From: Cnuibacter physcomitrellae
GTDB taxonomy: Bacteria; Actinomycetota; Actinomycetes; Actinomycetales; Microbacteriaceae
Length of the DNA: 64,000 nucleotides
Direction of reading: 5' to 3'
Assembly (NCBI RefSeq): GCF_014640535.1
Contig: NZ_BMHD01000001.1
Coordinates: 2,172,214-2,236,213, forward strand
The position numbers and the translations under genes were made by a program. Of the stretch, positions 32,556 to 40,923 are shown piece by piece. Each line of letters opens with the position of its first letter. Position 1 is the stretch's first letter. A model generated the notes under the pieces. The model had not been told where the DNA came from. It saw only the letters and a program-made list of their open reading frames with translations, and did no database searches.

Positions 32556-33665
32556 TCAGCGTCCGTACTGCGTCGCCACCGGGCAGCCGGTGCGTCGCTC
32601 GGTGGCGACGACACCGACGTCGTGCAGCTCGCGGAGGACGTCGCGGTACGCCTCCGTCAGCGTCTGGGACGTGTAGACGACGCCGAGACCCTCGCAGTGA
32701 CGGCGCACGATCGCGCTGGCACGGGCCAGGTTCGGCCGGGGCATGCTCGGGAAGAGGTGGTGCTCGATCTGGAACTCCAGGCCGCCCATCCACCACGTCG
32801 TCGCCCGACCCCGGATGTTCCGCGAGGTGACGACCTGCCTGCGCAGGAAGTCGAGCTCCGAGCCCGCCTCGATGATCGGCATGCCGACGTGGTTGGGTAC
32901 GAACGCCGCCGCCGTCGCCAGCCCGAACACCGCGAGCTCGACGCCGACGAAGGCCGACGCCTTCCCCAGGGGCAGCGTGGCGAACACCAGCGCCAGGAAG
33001 CCGCCGTTGCGGAGCACGAGCAGCGCGAGGCGCCCGACGTGGCCGCGCCGGGCGGCGCCCACCGCGGCGATCACGCTCGCGACGTAGAGGTTGGCCCCCG
33101 CGAGCAGCAGGAGCGGGAACAGCAGGACGGCCTGGTGGGCGATGTACCGGGAGTACAGCCCTCGCGTGGATCGGGCGTCCTCCTCCGTGAACGCGAAGGC
33201 GCCCAGCGCGATGCTGGGATCGGCCCCGACGACGTTCGGATGCGCGTGGTGCCGGACGTGCCCGGCCTTCCACCAGTCGAAGTCGATGCCCACCACGGCG
33301 TTGCCGAGGAGGAGTCCGAGCCGGTCGTTGCCCGGGCCCGTGCGCAGCACCTGCCGGTGCGACGCCTCGTGGGCGACGAACCCGAGTTGAGCCATCACGA
33401 GCCCCAGCGCTGCCGCGACGGCGAGCTGCCACCACGAGTCTCCGAGGAGCACGCTCGCGGCGACCACGAGCGCCGACGCCCCGGCGAGCGCGGCGACGAG
33501 GGCGACGTAGAAGCCGATCCTCGGCTCGAGCAGGCTCGCCGCCCGAACCTCGGCGAGCAGCCCCGCGTAGTCCTTCGTGCCCCGCACCCGTCGTGCGGAT
33601 CCGCGCCGCCCTGCGGTCGGGTGAGCGCTCGTCGTCTCGACCCCGTCGGCCACTGCATCGGACAT
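32556..33665 (-). CDS. Membrane fatty acid desaturase (acyl-lipid/acyl-CoA type)
   Basis: A 369-residue di-iron desaturase. The three histidine boxes are all present: HEASH near 98-102, HVRHH near 134, and QIEHH near 298. Hydrophobic pairs lie between them (VALVAALAGASALVVAASVLL and others). The QxxHH third box is typical of front-end acyl-lipid desaturases. AGGAGGAGG lies before ATG 33665. A role in adjusting membrane fluidity would fit the neighbouring envelope genes. Confidence 0.9.
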   Translation of the reverse strand: MSDAVADGVETTSAHPTAGRRGSARRVRGTKDYAGLLAEVRAASLLEPRIGFYVALVAALAGASALVVAASVLLGDSWWQLAVAAALGLVMAQLGFVAHEASHRQVLRTGPGNDRLGLLLGNAVVGIDFDWWKAGHVRHHAHPNVVGADPSIALGAFAFTEEDARSTRGLYSRYIAHQAVLLFPLLLLAGANLYVASVIAAVGAARRGHVGRLALLVLRNGGFLALVFATLPLGKASAFVGVELAVFGLATAAAFVPNHVGMPIIEAGSELDFLRRQVVTSRNIRGRATTWWMGGLEFQIEHHLFPSMPRPNLARASAIVRRHCEGLGVVYTSQTLTEAYRDVLRELHDVGVVATERRTGCPVATQYGR

Positions 33666-33859
33666 GTCCGACCCCTCCTCCTCCGGCCGCCGCCGGACGG
33701 CAGGCCTCGACGTCGAGCGAACGGCCGCGTCCACTGCGCTGCCACGGGGCTTGACCTGTCGGAACGGAGGGTGCCTCACGCGCGCGAGGCCCGCGGATCG
33801 ACATGCATGAGATGCGACCCGACCGGGCACTGGGGAGGGAGACCCCGGAAGGAGAGAGC

Positions 33860-34276
33860 GTGTCATCAGCCTCGAGAAAGGTGGGCGGCGTCGGAGGCGC
33901 GGCTCTCGCCCTGATCACCCTCACGTCGTGCGCCTCGCTGAGCCCGGATGCGGCCGCCGCGTCCGACGTGGTGTCCCGCTTCTCCGCGGCGGTCGTCGCC
34001 GGCGACGGAGAAGCGGCCTGCGACCTCCTCACCGAACCGGCCCAGCGCTCCGTCGCCGTGCAGTCCGGCACAGGGTGCGCATCCGGCATCGTCTCGCTGG
34101 GGCTCGACCTCGACGATCCGCCGGGCGACCCTGAGGCGTACGGCACGTCGGCGTTCGTTCCACTCGGCGACGGTGCGGCGTTCCTCACCGCGGCGGAGGA
34201 CGGGTGGCTCGTCCGCGCCATCGGCTGCGTGCCGCAGGGCGAGGCGCCGTTCCTCTGCGTCGTGGACGGGAGCTGA
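33860..34276 (+). CDS. Small exported lipoprotein, unknown function
   Basis: A 138-residue protein with signal peptide, lipobox ITLTSC and Cys24 as lipidation site. The mature part (VVSRFSAAVVAGDGEAACDLLTEPAQRSV) has the helix-plus-sheet pattern of NTF2-like/DUF4878 lipoproteins, with cysteines that could form disulphides (GTGCASG, AIGCVPQGEAPFLC). GTG 33860 follows a strong GGAAGGAGAG ribosome site. It starts a three-gene run with a 27-residue peptide and the DUF6766 protein. Confidence 0.7.
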   Translation: MSSASRKVGGVGGAALALITLTSCASLSPDAAAASDVVSRFSAAVVAGDGEAACDLLTEPAQRSVAVQSGTGCASGIVSLGLDLDDPPGDPEAYGTSAFVPLGDGAAFLTAAEDGWLVRAIGCVPQGEAPFLCVVDGS

Positions 34277-34277
34277 C

Positions 34278-34361
34278 GTGCGCACCGTGTTCCTGCTCTA
34301 CGCCGTGATCGTCGTCGTGGGCCTGGCGTCCTTCTTCACGATCGGGGCGCTGCACCGATGA
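34278..34361 (+). CDS. 27-residue single-pass membrane peptide
   Basis: GTG 34278, one base after the lipoprotein stop, to TGA 34359-34361, which overlaps the ATG of the next gene (ATGA). The product MRTVFLLYAVIVVVGLASFF plus seven residues is one membrane helix with a basic start. Tight coupling on both sides is the main argument that it is translated. Confidence 0.5.
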   Translation: MRTVFLLYAVIVVVGLASFFTIGALHR

Positions 34362-35059
34362 GGTCATCCCGAGCGGGCTTCCGGATGCTCCGTTTCCTCC
34401 GCGACAACGGCCTGACGCTGTTCTTCGCCGCGCTCTTCCTCGCCGCCCTGATCGGTCAGTCGTTCGCCGGTCACGCCGCCTACGACCAGACCCGGATCGC
34501 GGAGGGACTCACGGAGATCGGGTACTGGCGGTACGTCACCTCCTCGAGCTTCGCCACCGACGTCGCCGAGAACTGGCAGTCGGAGTACCTGCAGTTCTTC
34601 CTCTACATCTGGGCGACCGTCTGGCTCGTGCAGCGCGGATCACCCGAGTCGAAGCGACCCGGCGATGCCGGGCCCGAGTCGGATCGCGAGGAGCTCGTGG
34701 GCGAGCACGCCCGGCCGGACTCTCCCCGCTCGGCGGTCGCTGACGGGCTCCGCCGGGTGCTCTTCTCGCACTCGCTCCTGATCGTGATGGGGTCGATCTT
34801 CCTGCTCTCGTGGGCGGCGCAGTCCGTCGCCGGTGTGGTGTCGTTCAACGAGCAGCAGCTGAACGATCTGCAGGAGCCCTACACGTGGGGTCGGTACGTG
34901 CTCTCGAGCGACTTCTGGAACCGGACCCTGCAGAACTGGCAGTCCGAGTTCCTCGCCGTGGGGAGCATGGCGGCCCTCTCGATCTTCCTCCGCGAGCGCG
35001 GGTCGACCGAGTCGAAGAGCGTGGGCGCCCCCCACTCCGAGACGGGGACGAACACCTGA
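34358..35059 (+). CDS. DUF6766-family membrane protein with internal duplication
   Basis: A 233-residue protein with four membrane helices in two repeated units. Unit 1 (about 12-100) and unit 2 (about 130-220) share the order hydrophobic helix, QSxAG, a polar stretch, W-RYV-SS-F, NWQSE-L, a second helix and RGSxESK. A 30-residue acidic linker joins them. The family name is from memory; its role is unknown. The duplication is visible directly in the sequence. Confidence 0.72.
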   Translation: MRSSRAGFRMLRFLRDNGLTLFFAALFLAALIGQSFAGHAAYDQTRIAEGLTEIGYWRYVTSSSFATDVAENWQSEYLQFFLYIWATVWLVQRGSPESKRPGDAGPESDREELVGEHARPDSPRSAVADGLRRVLFSHSLLIVMGSIFLLSWAAQSVAGVVSFNEQQLNDLQEPYTWGRYVLSSDFWNRTLQNWQSEFLAVGSMAALSIFLRERGSTESKSVGAPHSETGTNT

Positions 35060-35101
35060 GGCCCGACGCGTCGACGCGTTCCAGCCCCGTAGCCTGGAAG
35101 G

Positions 35102-36262
35102 GTGCTGCGCCTGCTCTTCTTCCTCGGACTCGGCATCGGACTCGGCGGAGTCGTCGTGCAGGTCGTCGGCCCTCCGGGGGCGGGTGAATGGACGATCCCG
35201 GTCGCACTCATCCTCCTGATCGGCAGCGGCACGCTGATCCTCGTCGGTCGCTCCCTGAACGGGATGCAGACACCCTCCGCCGACGACATCGCCGCAGCGA
35301 GGGCGGCCGGCCGCTCGGCCCTCATCCGCGTGGATGCGCTCTCCCAGACCGGGACGCAGGTCAACGACCAGCCGCTCTGCGAGCTCCAGGTGACGGTGCG
35401 TCCGGAGACCGGCCCCGCCTTCCGGACCGTGGTGCGCAGGATCGTCGCGGTCATCGATGTGCCGCGCTTCCAGCCGGGCACCGTGCATCCCGGGGTCGTG
35501 CTGCTCGAGGGCGGGCCCGAGGTGGCGATCCTGGATGACGACGGGGGCGTGCCCGTCCGGGTTCCGAGCGTTCCGGATGCGGCGAGCGCCGGTCCGCTGC
35601 TCCTGCCCGAATCAGGCACCAGGGTCTCGGGCGGTCGGCGTCGCCGGCCCCTGCTCGGCGTCGGCAGACGGGGTCGGCCCGCGCGCCTCGCCCTCATGGC
35701 GGTGCTCGCGCTCGTCGCCGCGACCGCGGTCGTGCTGCCCTACCGGACGGCGCTCACGCAGACGATCGCCGCGCTGCCGTCGGGTCGTTGGCACTCCGAC
35801 CTGCGCGAGCCGGGCCCGTTCCGCGACGCGCTCACCGCGCTCGAGGCCGAGACCGGACACGACCAGCTGGTCTCGATCTCCGTGAGCGACGACCTCATGG
35901 TGGTCGACGCACCCCTCACGCCCGGAGCGCTGCCCACCGACAGGCTGACGTACCGTCGGGGGTCGGTCGAGCGCGACGGCGCCGCCACCATCCAGCCGCG
36001 CACGCCGGCGGAGGCGTTCTCGACGAGCGAGCTCGACTGGGACGGCGTGTGGGCCACGGTGACGACCATCGCCGCGGAGCGCGGCTACCCGCTCGACGGG
36101 ATCTCCCTGAGCGTCTCGAGGACGTCGGACTCCGACGTCGACAGTCCCACCTTCGCCGAGTCGGTGAGCGACGTCCGCGTCTACGCCACGGTGGGCGACG
36201 ACTATCGATCGGAGAGCATCGTCATGTCCGCTGACGGCGCCATCGTCCCATCCGCGGGCTGA
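35102..36262 (+). CDS. Hypothetical membrane protein, 386 aa
   Basis: Two N-terminal hydrophobic helices (LLFFLGLGIGLGGVVVQVV, IPVALILLIGSGTLILVG) lead to a cytoplasmic beta-rich domain (ALIRVDALSQTGTQVNDQPLCELQVTVRP), like many actinobacterial proteins with a short modulator domain. A third helix (LALMAVLALVAATAVVL) precedes an extracellular alpha/beta domain of about 160 residues. No enzyme motif seen. GTG 35102 is preceded by TAGCCT and six bases, which suggests a leaderless message. Confidence 0.6.
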   Translation: MLRLLFFLGLGIGLGGVVVQVVGPPGAGEWTIPVALILLIGSGTLILVGRSLNGMQTPSADDIAAARAAGRSALIRVDALSQTGTQVNDQPLCELQVTVRPETGPAFRTVVRRIVAVIDVPRFQPGTVHPGVVLLEGGPEVAILDDDGGVPVRVPSVPDAASAGPLLLPESGTRVSGGRRRRPLLGVGRRGRPARLALMAVLALVAATAVVLPYRTALTQTIAALPSGRWHSDLREPGPFRDALTALEAETGHDQLVSISVSDDLMVVDAPLTPGALPTDRLTYRRGSVERDGAATIQPRTPAEAFSTSELDWDGVWATVTTIAAERGYPLDGISLSVSRTSDSDVDSPTFAESVSDVRVYATVGDDYRSESIVMSADGAIVPSAG

Positions 36263-36270
36263 CGGGCCGG

Positions 36271-36636
36271 TCAGTCCTTCGACGGGGCGTGGCCGCTGTG
36301 GGAGATCGGGTTGTTGTGACCGAGCGGGATGCCCGCGACGCCCTCCGGCTCCTCGACCAGTTGAAGACCCCCGGGCTTGTTCGCCTCGAGCATGAGCAGG
36401 TCGACCCAGTCGCTGTTGATCGCGGGCTTCCGGTGTCCGTAGTACTTGAACGTGATGTCGGCGACGGGATGGACCCACACGGTGGTCCGCCCGTCCCCGG
36501 AGTCGACGCTGTCGCGCCAGCTGAACAGCATCGACTCGCCTCGACGGAGCTTGGCCCCGACGACGATCTGCAGGTGAGCGAGGACCCTGTCCTCGAACTC
36601 GACCTCCACATGCGGGCCGCACAGGAACTTACCCAT
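36271..36636 (-). CDS. DUF7882-type conserved protein (Microbacteriaceae family)
   Basis: A 121-residue soluble protein: VEVEFEDRVLAHLQIVVGAKLRRGESMLFSW, then RTTVWVHPVADITFKYYG, and SDWVDLLMLEANKPGGLQLVEEPE. I recognise this pattern from small Microbacteriaceae proteins often found next to ATP-dependent ligase-like or secretion genes. The function is unknown. GAGGAGG lies four bases before ATG 36636. Its stop is only eight bases from the stop of the convergent upstream gene. Confidence 0.72.
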   Translation of the reverse strand: MGKFLCGPHVEVEFEDRVLAHLQIVVGAKLRRGESMLFSWRDSVDSGDGRTTVWVHPVADITFKYYGHRKPAINSDWVDLLMLEANKPGGLQLVEEPEGVAGIPLGHNNPISHSGHAPSKD

Positions 36637-36750
36637 CACGCCTCCTCGAGCATCGCCGCTCCGACAGCGGCCCTCTCTGCGCACCGTATGGCGACCGACG
36701 CCCGGTCCGCGCAAGGGTTGACAGACTCGACGACGGCATGGGATGAGCGA

Positions 36751-37080
36751 TCAGAAGTCGGAGGGGAGATCGAGCGCGTCGCCGGCCGCCGAGCTGGCGT
36801 TGTGTGATCGCCCCAGCTCGTCGAGGCGGTCGATCATGTACCTCTCCGCGTCGGCGTTGTCGGGGTCGGGCAAGTCGGTGGAGGCGGACTCGATCATCAA
36901 GGTCGTCCCCGGCCCCAGCAGGAAGGTCGCGTCCGCGTCGTTCCCGTCGGGTCCCAGCACCCGCACGGAGACGTTGTCCGTCGTGCCCTTCCGCGCCAGC
37001 TCCGTGGCGTACTGCATCAGCAGATCGGCGACACCGCTACCGGTGAGGATGGACTTGTCCGCGTACGTCACGTGCTTCAT
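36751..37080 (-). CDS. Conserved hypothetical protein, 109 aa
   Basis: Acidic alpha/beta protein starting MKHVTYADKSILTGSGVADLL, with a strand pair NVSVRVLGPDGNDADATFLLG and a helix near the end. A typical Microbacteriaceae small protein, role unknown. ATG 37080 is preferred: TAGGTT ends eight bases upstream with no ribosome site, and family members begin MKHV. ATG 37086 would add two residues. Confidence 0.6.
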   Translation of the reverse strand: MKHVTYADKSILTGSGVADLLMQYATELARKGTTDNVSVRVLGPDGNDADATFLLGPGTTLMIESASTDLPDPDNADAERYMIDRLDELGRSHNASSAAGDALDLPSDF

Positions 37081-37156
37081 ACCCATGCAACCTAAGACCC
37101 CGCTGCGGCGGCCGCGGTGGGGTTGACTCGGATGAGGACCCGCGCAGACTGGAGTC

Positions 37157-37846
37157 ATGGAATTCGGTGGAGTGACTCCGCTCGACGCCCCCGACCCCAG
37201 CCTCGCCTCAGAAGCCCGCCTGCGCGCGTGTGCGTTCCCGATCATCGAGTTGAAGCCTCAGCCGTCGATCGCTCGGACGCCCATCACAGGCTTCACCGAG
37301 AGCCGGGGCTCGGCCGGACTCTTCGAGTCGTCGGTCCGGTTCAGCTACACCCTGTGGCGCTACCCCGAGGATCGCTCCGATCCGCGGAACGAGGTCGAGC
37401 TCGACGAGCGCACCCGGCGCTCCATCGACGAGGAGCCCCCGTGGGGCCGCCCGGACTGGCTGCGGGAGCAGGCGCGGCTCTTCCATTACCCGATCCTGTG
37501 GGAGGCGGTCCGGACGAGCTGGTACGGGTCGGCCGAGCACCCGACGGGGACGGTGCCGCTCCAGATGGTCGACCACGTCAACCACGTGCTCCGCAACTCG
37601 TTCCGCGAGCAGCTGGGGCTGCCCGCCGGTCCGGGCGGAGGTGACGAGTGGAAGGCGAGCGTCTCCGCCGTCGTTCCCAGCACCGTCGTCGTCGACGGCG
37701 AGGCCCGGGAGGGCGTGCGGATCGACACCGACCCCTGGGTCTCCGCGGTCGGCTTCCCGGTGAGCGAGCGGGTGCTGTGCACGGCCGTCGTGGCGCGCGA
37801 CGCGCTCCCCTTCGTCGACCTGGAGCTGTCGACCTTCCGGGTCTAG
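37157..37846 (+). CDS. Hypothetical protein, 229 aa
   Basis: Soluble protein with aromatic, tryptophan-rich patches (PPWGRPDWLREQARLFHYPILWEAVRTSWYG) and a beta-rich end (VLCTAVVARDALPFVDLELSTF). No domain recognised. CTGGAG lies three bases before ATG 37157. It converges with the beta-lactamase-fold pseudogene (six bases between stops). Confidence 0.6.
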   Translation: MEFGGVTPLDAPDPSLASEARLRACAFPIIELKPQPSIARTPITGFTESRGSAGLFESSVRFSYTLWRYPEDRSDPRNEVELDERTRRSIDEEPPWGRPDWLREQARLFHYPILWEAVRTSWYGSAEHPTGTVPLQMVDHVNHVLRNSFREQLGLPAGPGGGDEWKASVSAVVPSTVVVDGEAREGVRIDTDPWVSAVGFPVSERVLCTAVVARDALPFVDLELSTFRV

Positions 37847-37852
37847 GACGGT

Positions 37853-38667
37853 CTACGCGGAGAGAGCGGACTCGACGGCGTCGGCCACCGCATCCGCCCG
37901 CGAGTGGTCGGCGAGACCGCGAGTGACGTACGACATGGCGTAGTCGGGCCCGGCGGCATACCAGCCGCTGCTGCCTCCGATGCCGCCCATCCCGATCTCG
38001 CCGCCCTCGACCCGCATCCCGAGCGACCACTGGACCTCACCACGGACGAAGCGGTCGTAGCCCGATGCCGACGGCTCGAGCAGCTCGCGGTGGAGCGCTG
38101 CACCGAGGATCCCGGCGAGACGGCCGTTCGTCCGATGCACGTCGTCGTAGAACAGCGCGAGCGGGCATCCGTGACGAGCCCGATCGCGGGGAACGACGTC
38201 TCCCGCCACTCGGGTGAGGCGAGCTCGTCGAGGTCGAGGAGTCCCCTGGGGATCTCGAGGCAGCGCCGGACGGCGTCGTCCTCCAGATGACTCCCCGGCC
38301 AGCCCGGCGCGATCGACTCGAGGGTCGCGATCACGCCCTGCTCCGGACGCGGTACGCCGAACCGGACGCGCAACCCGAGTGCGGAGGAGAGAGTCGCGGT
38401 CCCTTCGGCGATTGAAGGCGCACCCGCCGCAGCGAGGACCCCGTCCACGAGGTGCCCGTAGGTCGCCGCGTGCTCGACCAGGACCGTGCCAGGGGTCGTC
38501 GCGGGAGGCGAGTCCGCGAGCGAGCGGCGGAGTCCCTCAGAGTCAGTGGGACGGATGGTCGCTGCCGCGTCGGGGAAGGCGTGCTTCCCCGACGTGTGCG
38601 AGAGCATCATCCGCAGCGTGGTCGGACGTTCGGGGTGGTCGCGATACTCGGGCCACCACCGGGTCAC
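37853..38667 (-). pseudogene. Truncated, frameshifted beta-lactamase-fold serine hydrolase
   Basis: The first part (38667 to about 38160) reads TRWWPEYRDHPERPTTLRMMLSHTSG, the motif that follows the catalytic SxxK in class C-type beta-lactamase/esterase relatives. The SxxK region, about 60 residues upstream, is absent because only the 161-bp gap before the XRE gene lies there. Near 38160 the homologous sequence moves to another frame (LALFYDDVHRTNGRLAGILG, then GMGGIGGSSGWYAAGPDYAM) and runs to the stop at 37853. Two lesions, N-terminal loss and a one-base shift, argue that the gene is dead unless the shift is a sequencing error. Confidence 0.75.
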
Positions 38668-38740
38668 GGGGCTCCCCTGGCGGACCGTGCCGCCCGGCGG
38701 TCGAGCGGCACATCATCCGGCCGGGACGTGTTTCGAGAAG

Positions 38741-38800
38741 GTAAAACCCCGGGTGGGTTTCACGAAAAGCCTTGACCTGCTGAATATCTTCAATAAAGTA
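38741..38800 (+). promoter_or_regulatory. AT-rich promoter/operator region of the XRE-cupin regulator
   Basis: GTAAAACCC (38741-38749) and GGGTTTCAC (38755-38763) form a near-perfect palindrome. TTGACC (38772-38777) and TAAAGT (38794-38799) at 16 bases are plausible -35 and -10 boxes. TGAATATCTTCA (38781-38792) in the spacer is a small palindrome. The stretch is clearly more AT-rich than its surroundings. Autoregulation by the XRE protein is inferred. Confidence 0.5.
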
Positions 38801-38829
38801 AATGCAATCTCGTCGAGGAGGAGGATCGA

Positions 38830-39435
38830 ATGGCTAGTCAGGACCAGAACGTCTCAGCCGATGCCATGAAGACCCTCCTGCTCTCCGTCGGTTCTCAGGT
38901 GAAGAACCTCCGGAAGGAGCGCGGCCTCACTCTGGCCGCGCTCTCCGAGACGACGGGGCTCAGCCCGGCGATCGTCAGCCAGATCGAGAGGGGACTCGCG
39001 AACCCCTCCTTCTCGACGCTGGTCCAGATCGCCCATGGGCTGGACATCCCCGTGGGCCGGTTCTTCGCCACGAGCGAGGTTCCTCCTTCGCCAGTAGTCC
39101 GCAAGCACGAGCGCCAGAACTTCACGAGGGTCTCTCGTGAAGCGGTCGGTGACGCTGTGTACGAGCAGCTGACCCCCGACCTCAACGGCGCGCTCGAAGC
39201 CCACTGGGTGGTCAGTCCTCCCGGACACGACACCAGTGCCACGCCGTTCCGACACATCGGCGAGGAGCTCGGCATCATCCTCTCCGGGAAGCAGGACGTC
39301 TACCTCGACGGAGTGCGCTACACCGTCGAGGCAGGGGACTCCATCAGGTACTCCTCCGAGCTGCCGCACTGGTACGTCAACGCCTATGACGAGGACTGCG
39401 TCTCCATCTGGGTCAGCACTCCGCCCTCCTGGTGA
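38830..39435 (+). CDS. XRE-family regulator with C-terminal cupin domain
   Basis: A 201-residue protein. Residues about 20-75 form the helix-turn-helix (VGSQVKNLRKERGLTLAALSETTGLSPAIVSQIERGLANPSFSTLVQIAHGL). Residues about 120-195 form a cupin (GEELGIILSGKQDVYLDGVRYTVEAGDSIRYSSELPHWYVN) for a small ligand. GAGGAGGAGGATCGA precedes ATG 38830. XRE-cupin regulators commonly control amine, amino acid or acid catabolism; here it faces downstream into the unknown catabolic operon and is its likely regulator. Confidence 0.87.
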   Translation: MASQDQNVSADAMKTLLLSVGSQVKNLRKERGLTLAALSETTGLSPAIVSQIERGLANPSFSTLVQIAHGLDIPVGRFFATSEVPPSPVVRKHERQNFTRVSREAVGDAVYEQLTPDLNGALEAHWVVSPPGHDTSATPFRHIGEELGIILSGKQDVYLDGVRYTVEAGDSIRYSSELPHWYVNAYDEDCVSIWVSTPPSW

Positions 39436-39617
39436 GCCGCGCCCCGCTCCTCGTCTGAGCGACCCCGCGCCTCCCGTCACACCGCACCACCTGCCCGACA
39501 CGCCCTCCCGCGGCGGGCAGCGAGCCAGTCTGCGTCAGATCCACCCCACCTTCCGCTCCGTCGCGCCCGAGGGCCCGACACCGAGCGCTCTTCGTCACGC
39601 CCGCGAAAGGGATCGTC

Positions 39618-40916
39618 ATGATCGACACCGGCACCACCTCCTCCACCTCCACCCGCCCGCGCTTCTCCCCCGAGGTCCGCCGAGGGCTGTTCAGCCTCGG
39701 CCTCGGCAACACGCTCGAGTGGTACGACTGGATGCTCTTCGGCCTGCTCTCCGCGTTCATCGGCCCGAACTTCTTCCCCTCCGACAACGCCGTCACCGCC
39801 ACGCTCGGTGCGCTGTCCATCTTCGCCGTCGGGTTCGCCTTCCGGCCCTTGGGCGGCATCATCCTCGGCACGCTCGCCGACAAGATCGGCCGCCGACGAG
39901 TGATGCTCCTCTCGGTCGGCATGATCGCCGTCGCCACCCTCGTGATCGCCTTCACGCCCACGTACGAGCAGATCGGGATCTGGTCCGGCCTGATCCTGCT
40001 GCTCTGCCGGATCGTGCAGGGCATCTCGACCGGGATCGAGGCGCCCCTCTCGACCGCCCACGCCGTCGAGCTGGCCCCGGAGGGCAGGGAGGGCATGGTC
40101 GCGGGGGTCATCTCCGTGTACGTCAACCTCGGCATCCTGCTGGCCTCCCTCGTCAGCTTCTTCTGCAGCCTGGCCCTCGGCAGCGAGGTGATGGGCGAGT
40201 GGGGCTGGCGCATCCCGTTCCTCGTCGGGGCCGCCCTGGGCGTCGTCGTCCTGTACCTGCGTCGCACCCTCCCCGAGACGTTGAAGGCCGACGAGATGGC
40301 CGCGTCGACCACCGGATCCGTGTGGTCCGGCGTCCGCAGGAACTGGCTCGGCGTGCTCGCCGTGATCTTCGTGGTCGGCGCCGTGCAGGCGTACAGCTAC
40401 GCCTGGAACACCGGCCTCCCGAGCGCCGCGCGAAGCGGCTTCAAGGAGGACGCGACCGCGGTCTTCGCCCTCACCACCGCGCTGGGCGTCATCATGGTCG
40501 TCGGCAGCTGGGTGGTCGGGAGGTTCGTGGACGGCCGGCCGCTCTCGAAGTGGTTCGTCATCGCGCGGCTCCTGGCGATCCCGTCGGTGTTCCTCATGCT
40601 GGCCTACGTCTCGCCCGGGATCGGCGGCTTCGCACTCGTCCTCCTCGGCGGCTCGATCGTCCTGGTCTTCAACATGACCCTCTACAACGTCGTCGCCACG
40701 TCGCTCCTGCCGAAGGCCTCCCGCGGCGCCGGAGTGGCCCTCGGCTACGGCATCGGCGTGGCCCTGTTCGGCGGCACCGCCTCGTACCTGCTCGTCTGGC
40801 TGCAGTCGCTCGGTCTGACCTGGGTGTTCCCCACCTACGTCGCCGTGCTCTGCGCGCTCAGCGTGCTGTTCTACGTCCTTGCGCGGTCGCGCAATGGACT
40901 CTTCGTCGGAAAGTGA
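39618..40916 (+). CDS. MFS transporter of the metabolite:H+ symporter (MHS) type
   Basis: A 432-residue permease with about twelve helices. The N-terminal MHS signature is NTLEWYDWMLFGLLSAFIGP. The loop motif RPLGGIILGTLADKIGRRRVM follows near 75, and QGISTGIEAPLSTAHAVELAPEGREG near 130. MHS carriers import carboxylates, betaines, shikimate or aromatic acids with protons, so the operon's substrate is probably a charged organic acid or zwitterion. AAAGGG lies upstream of ATG 39618. A 182-base gap separates it from the regulator. Confidence 0.86.
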   Translation: MIDTGTTSSTSTRPRFSPEVRRGLFSLGLGNTLEWYDWMLFGLLSAFIGPNFFPSDNAVTATLGALSIFAVGFAFRPLGGIILGTLADKIGRRRVMLLSVGMIAVATLVIAFTPTYEQIGIWSGLILLLCRIVQGISTGIEAPLSTAHAVELAPEGREGMVAGVISVYVNLGILLASLVSFFCSLALGSEVMGEWGWRIPFLVGAALGVVVLYLRRTLPETLKADEMAASTTGSVWSGVRRNWLGVLAVIFVVGAVQAYSYAWNTGLPSAARSGFKEDATAVFALTTALGVIMVVGSWVVGRFVDGRPLSKWFVIARLLAIPSVFLMLAYVSPGIGGFALVLLGGSIVLVFNMTLYNVVATSLLPKASRGAGVALGYGIGVALFGGTASYLLVWLQSLGLTWVFPTYVAVLCALSVLFYVLARSRNGLFVGK

Positions 40917-40923
40917 GTACCCC

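Noticed and set aside
36715-36750. TTGACA-like box on the plus strand
   Set aside because: A consensus -35 hexamer is present but no -10 at proper distance and no plus-strand gene within 400 bases in a suitable position.
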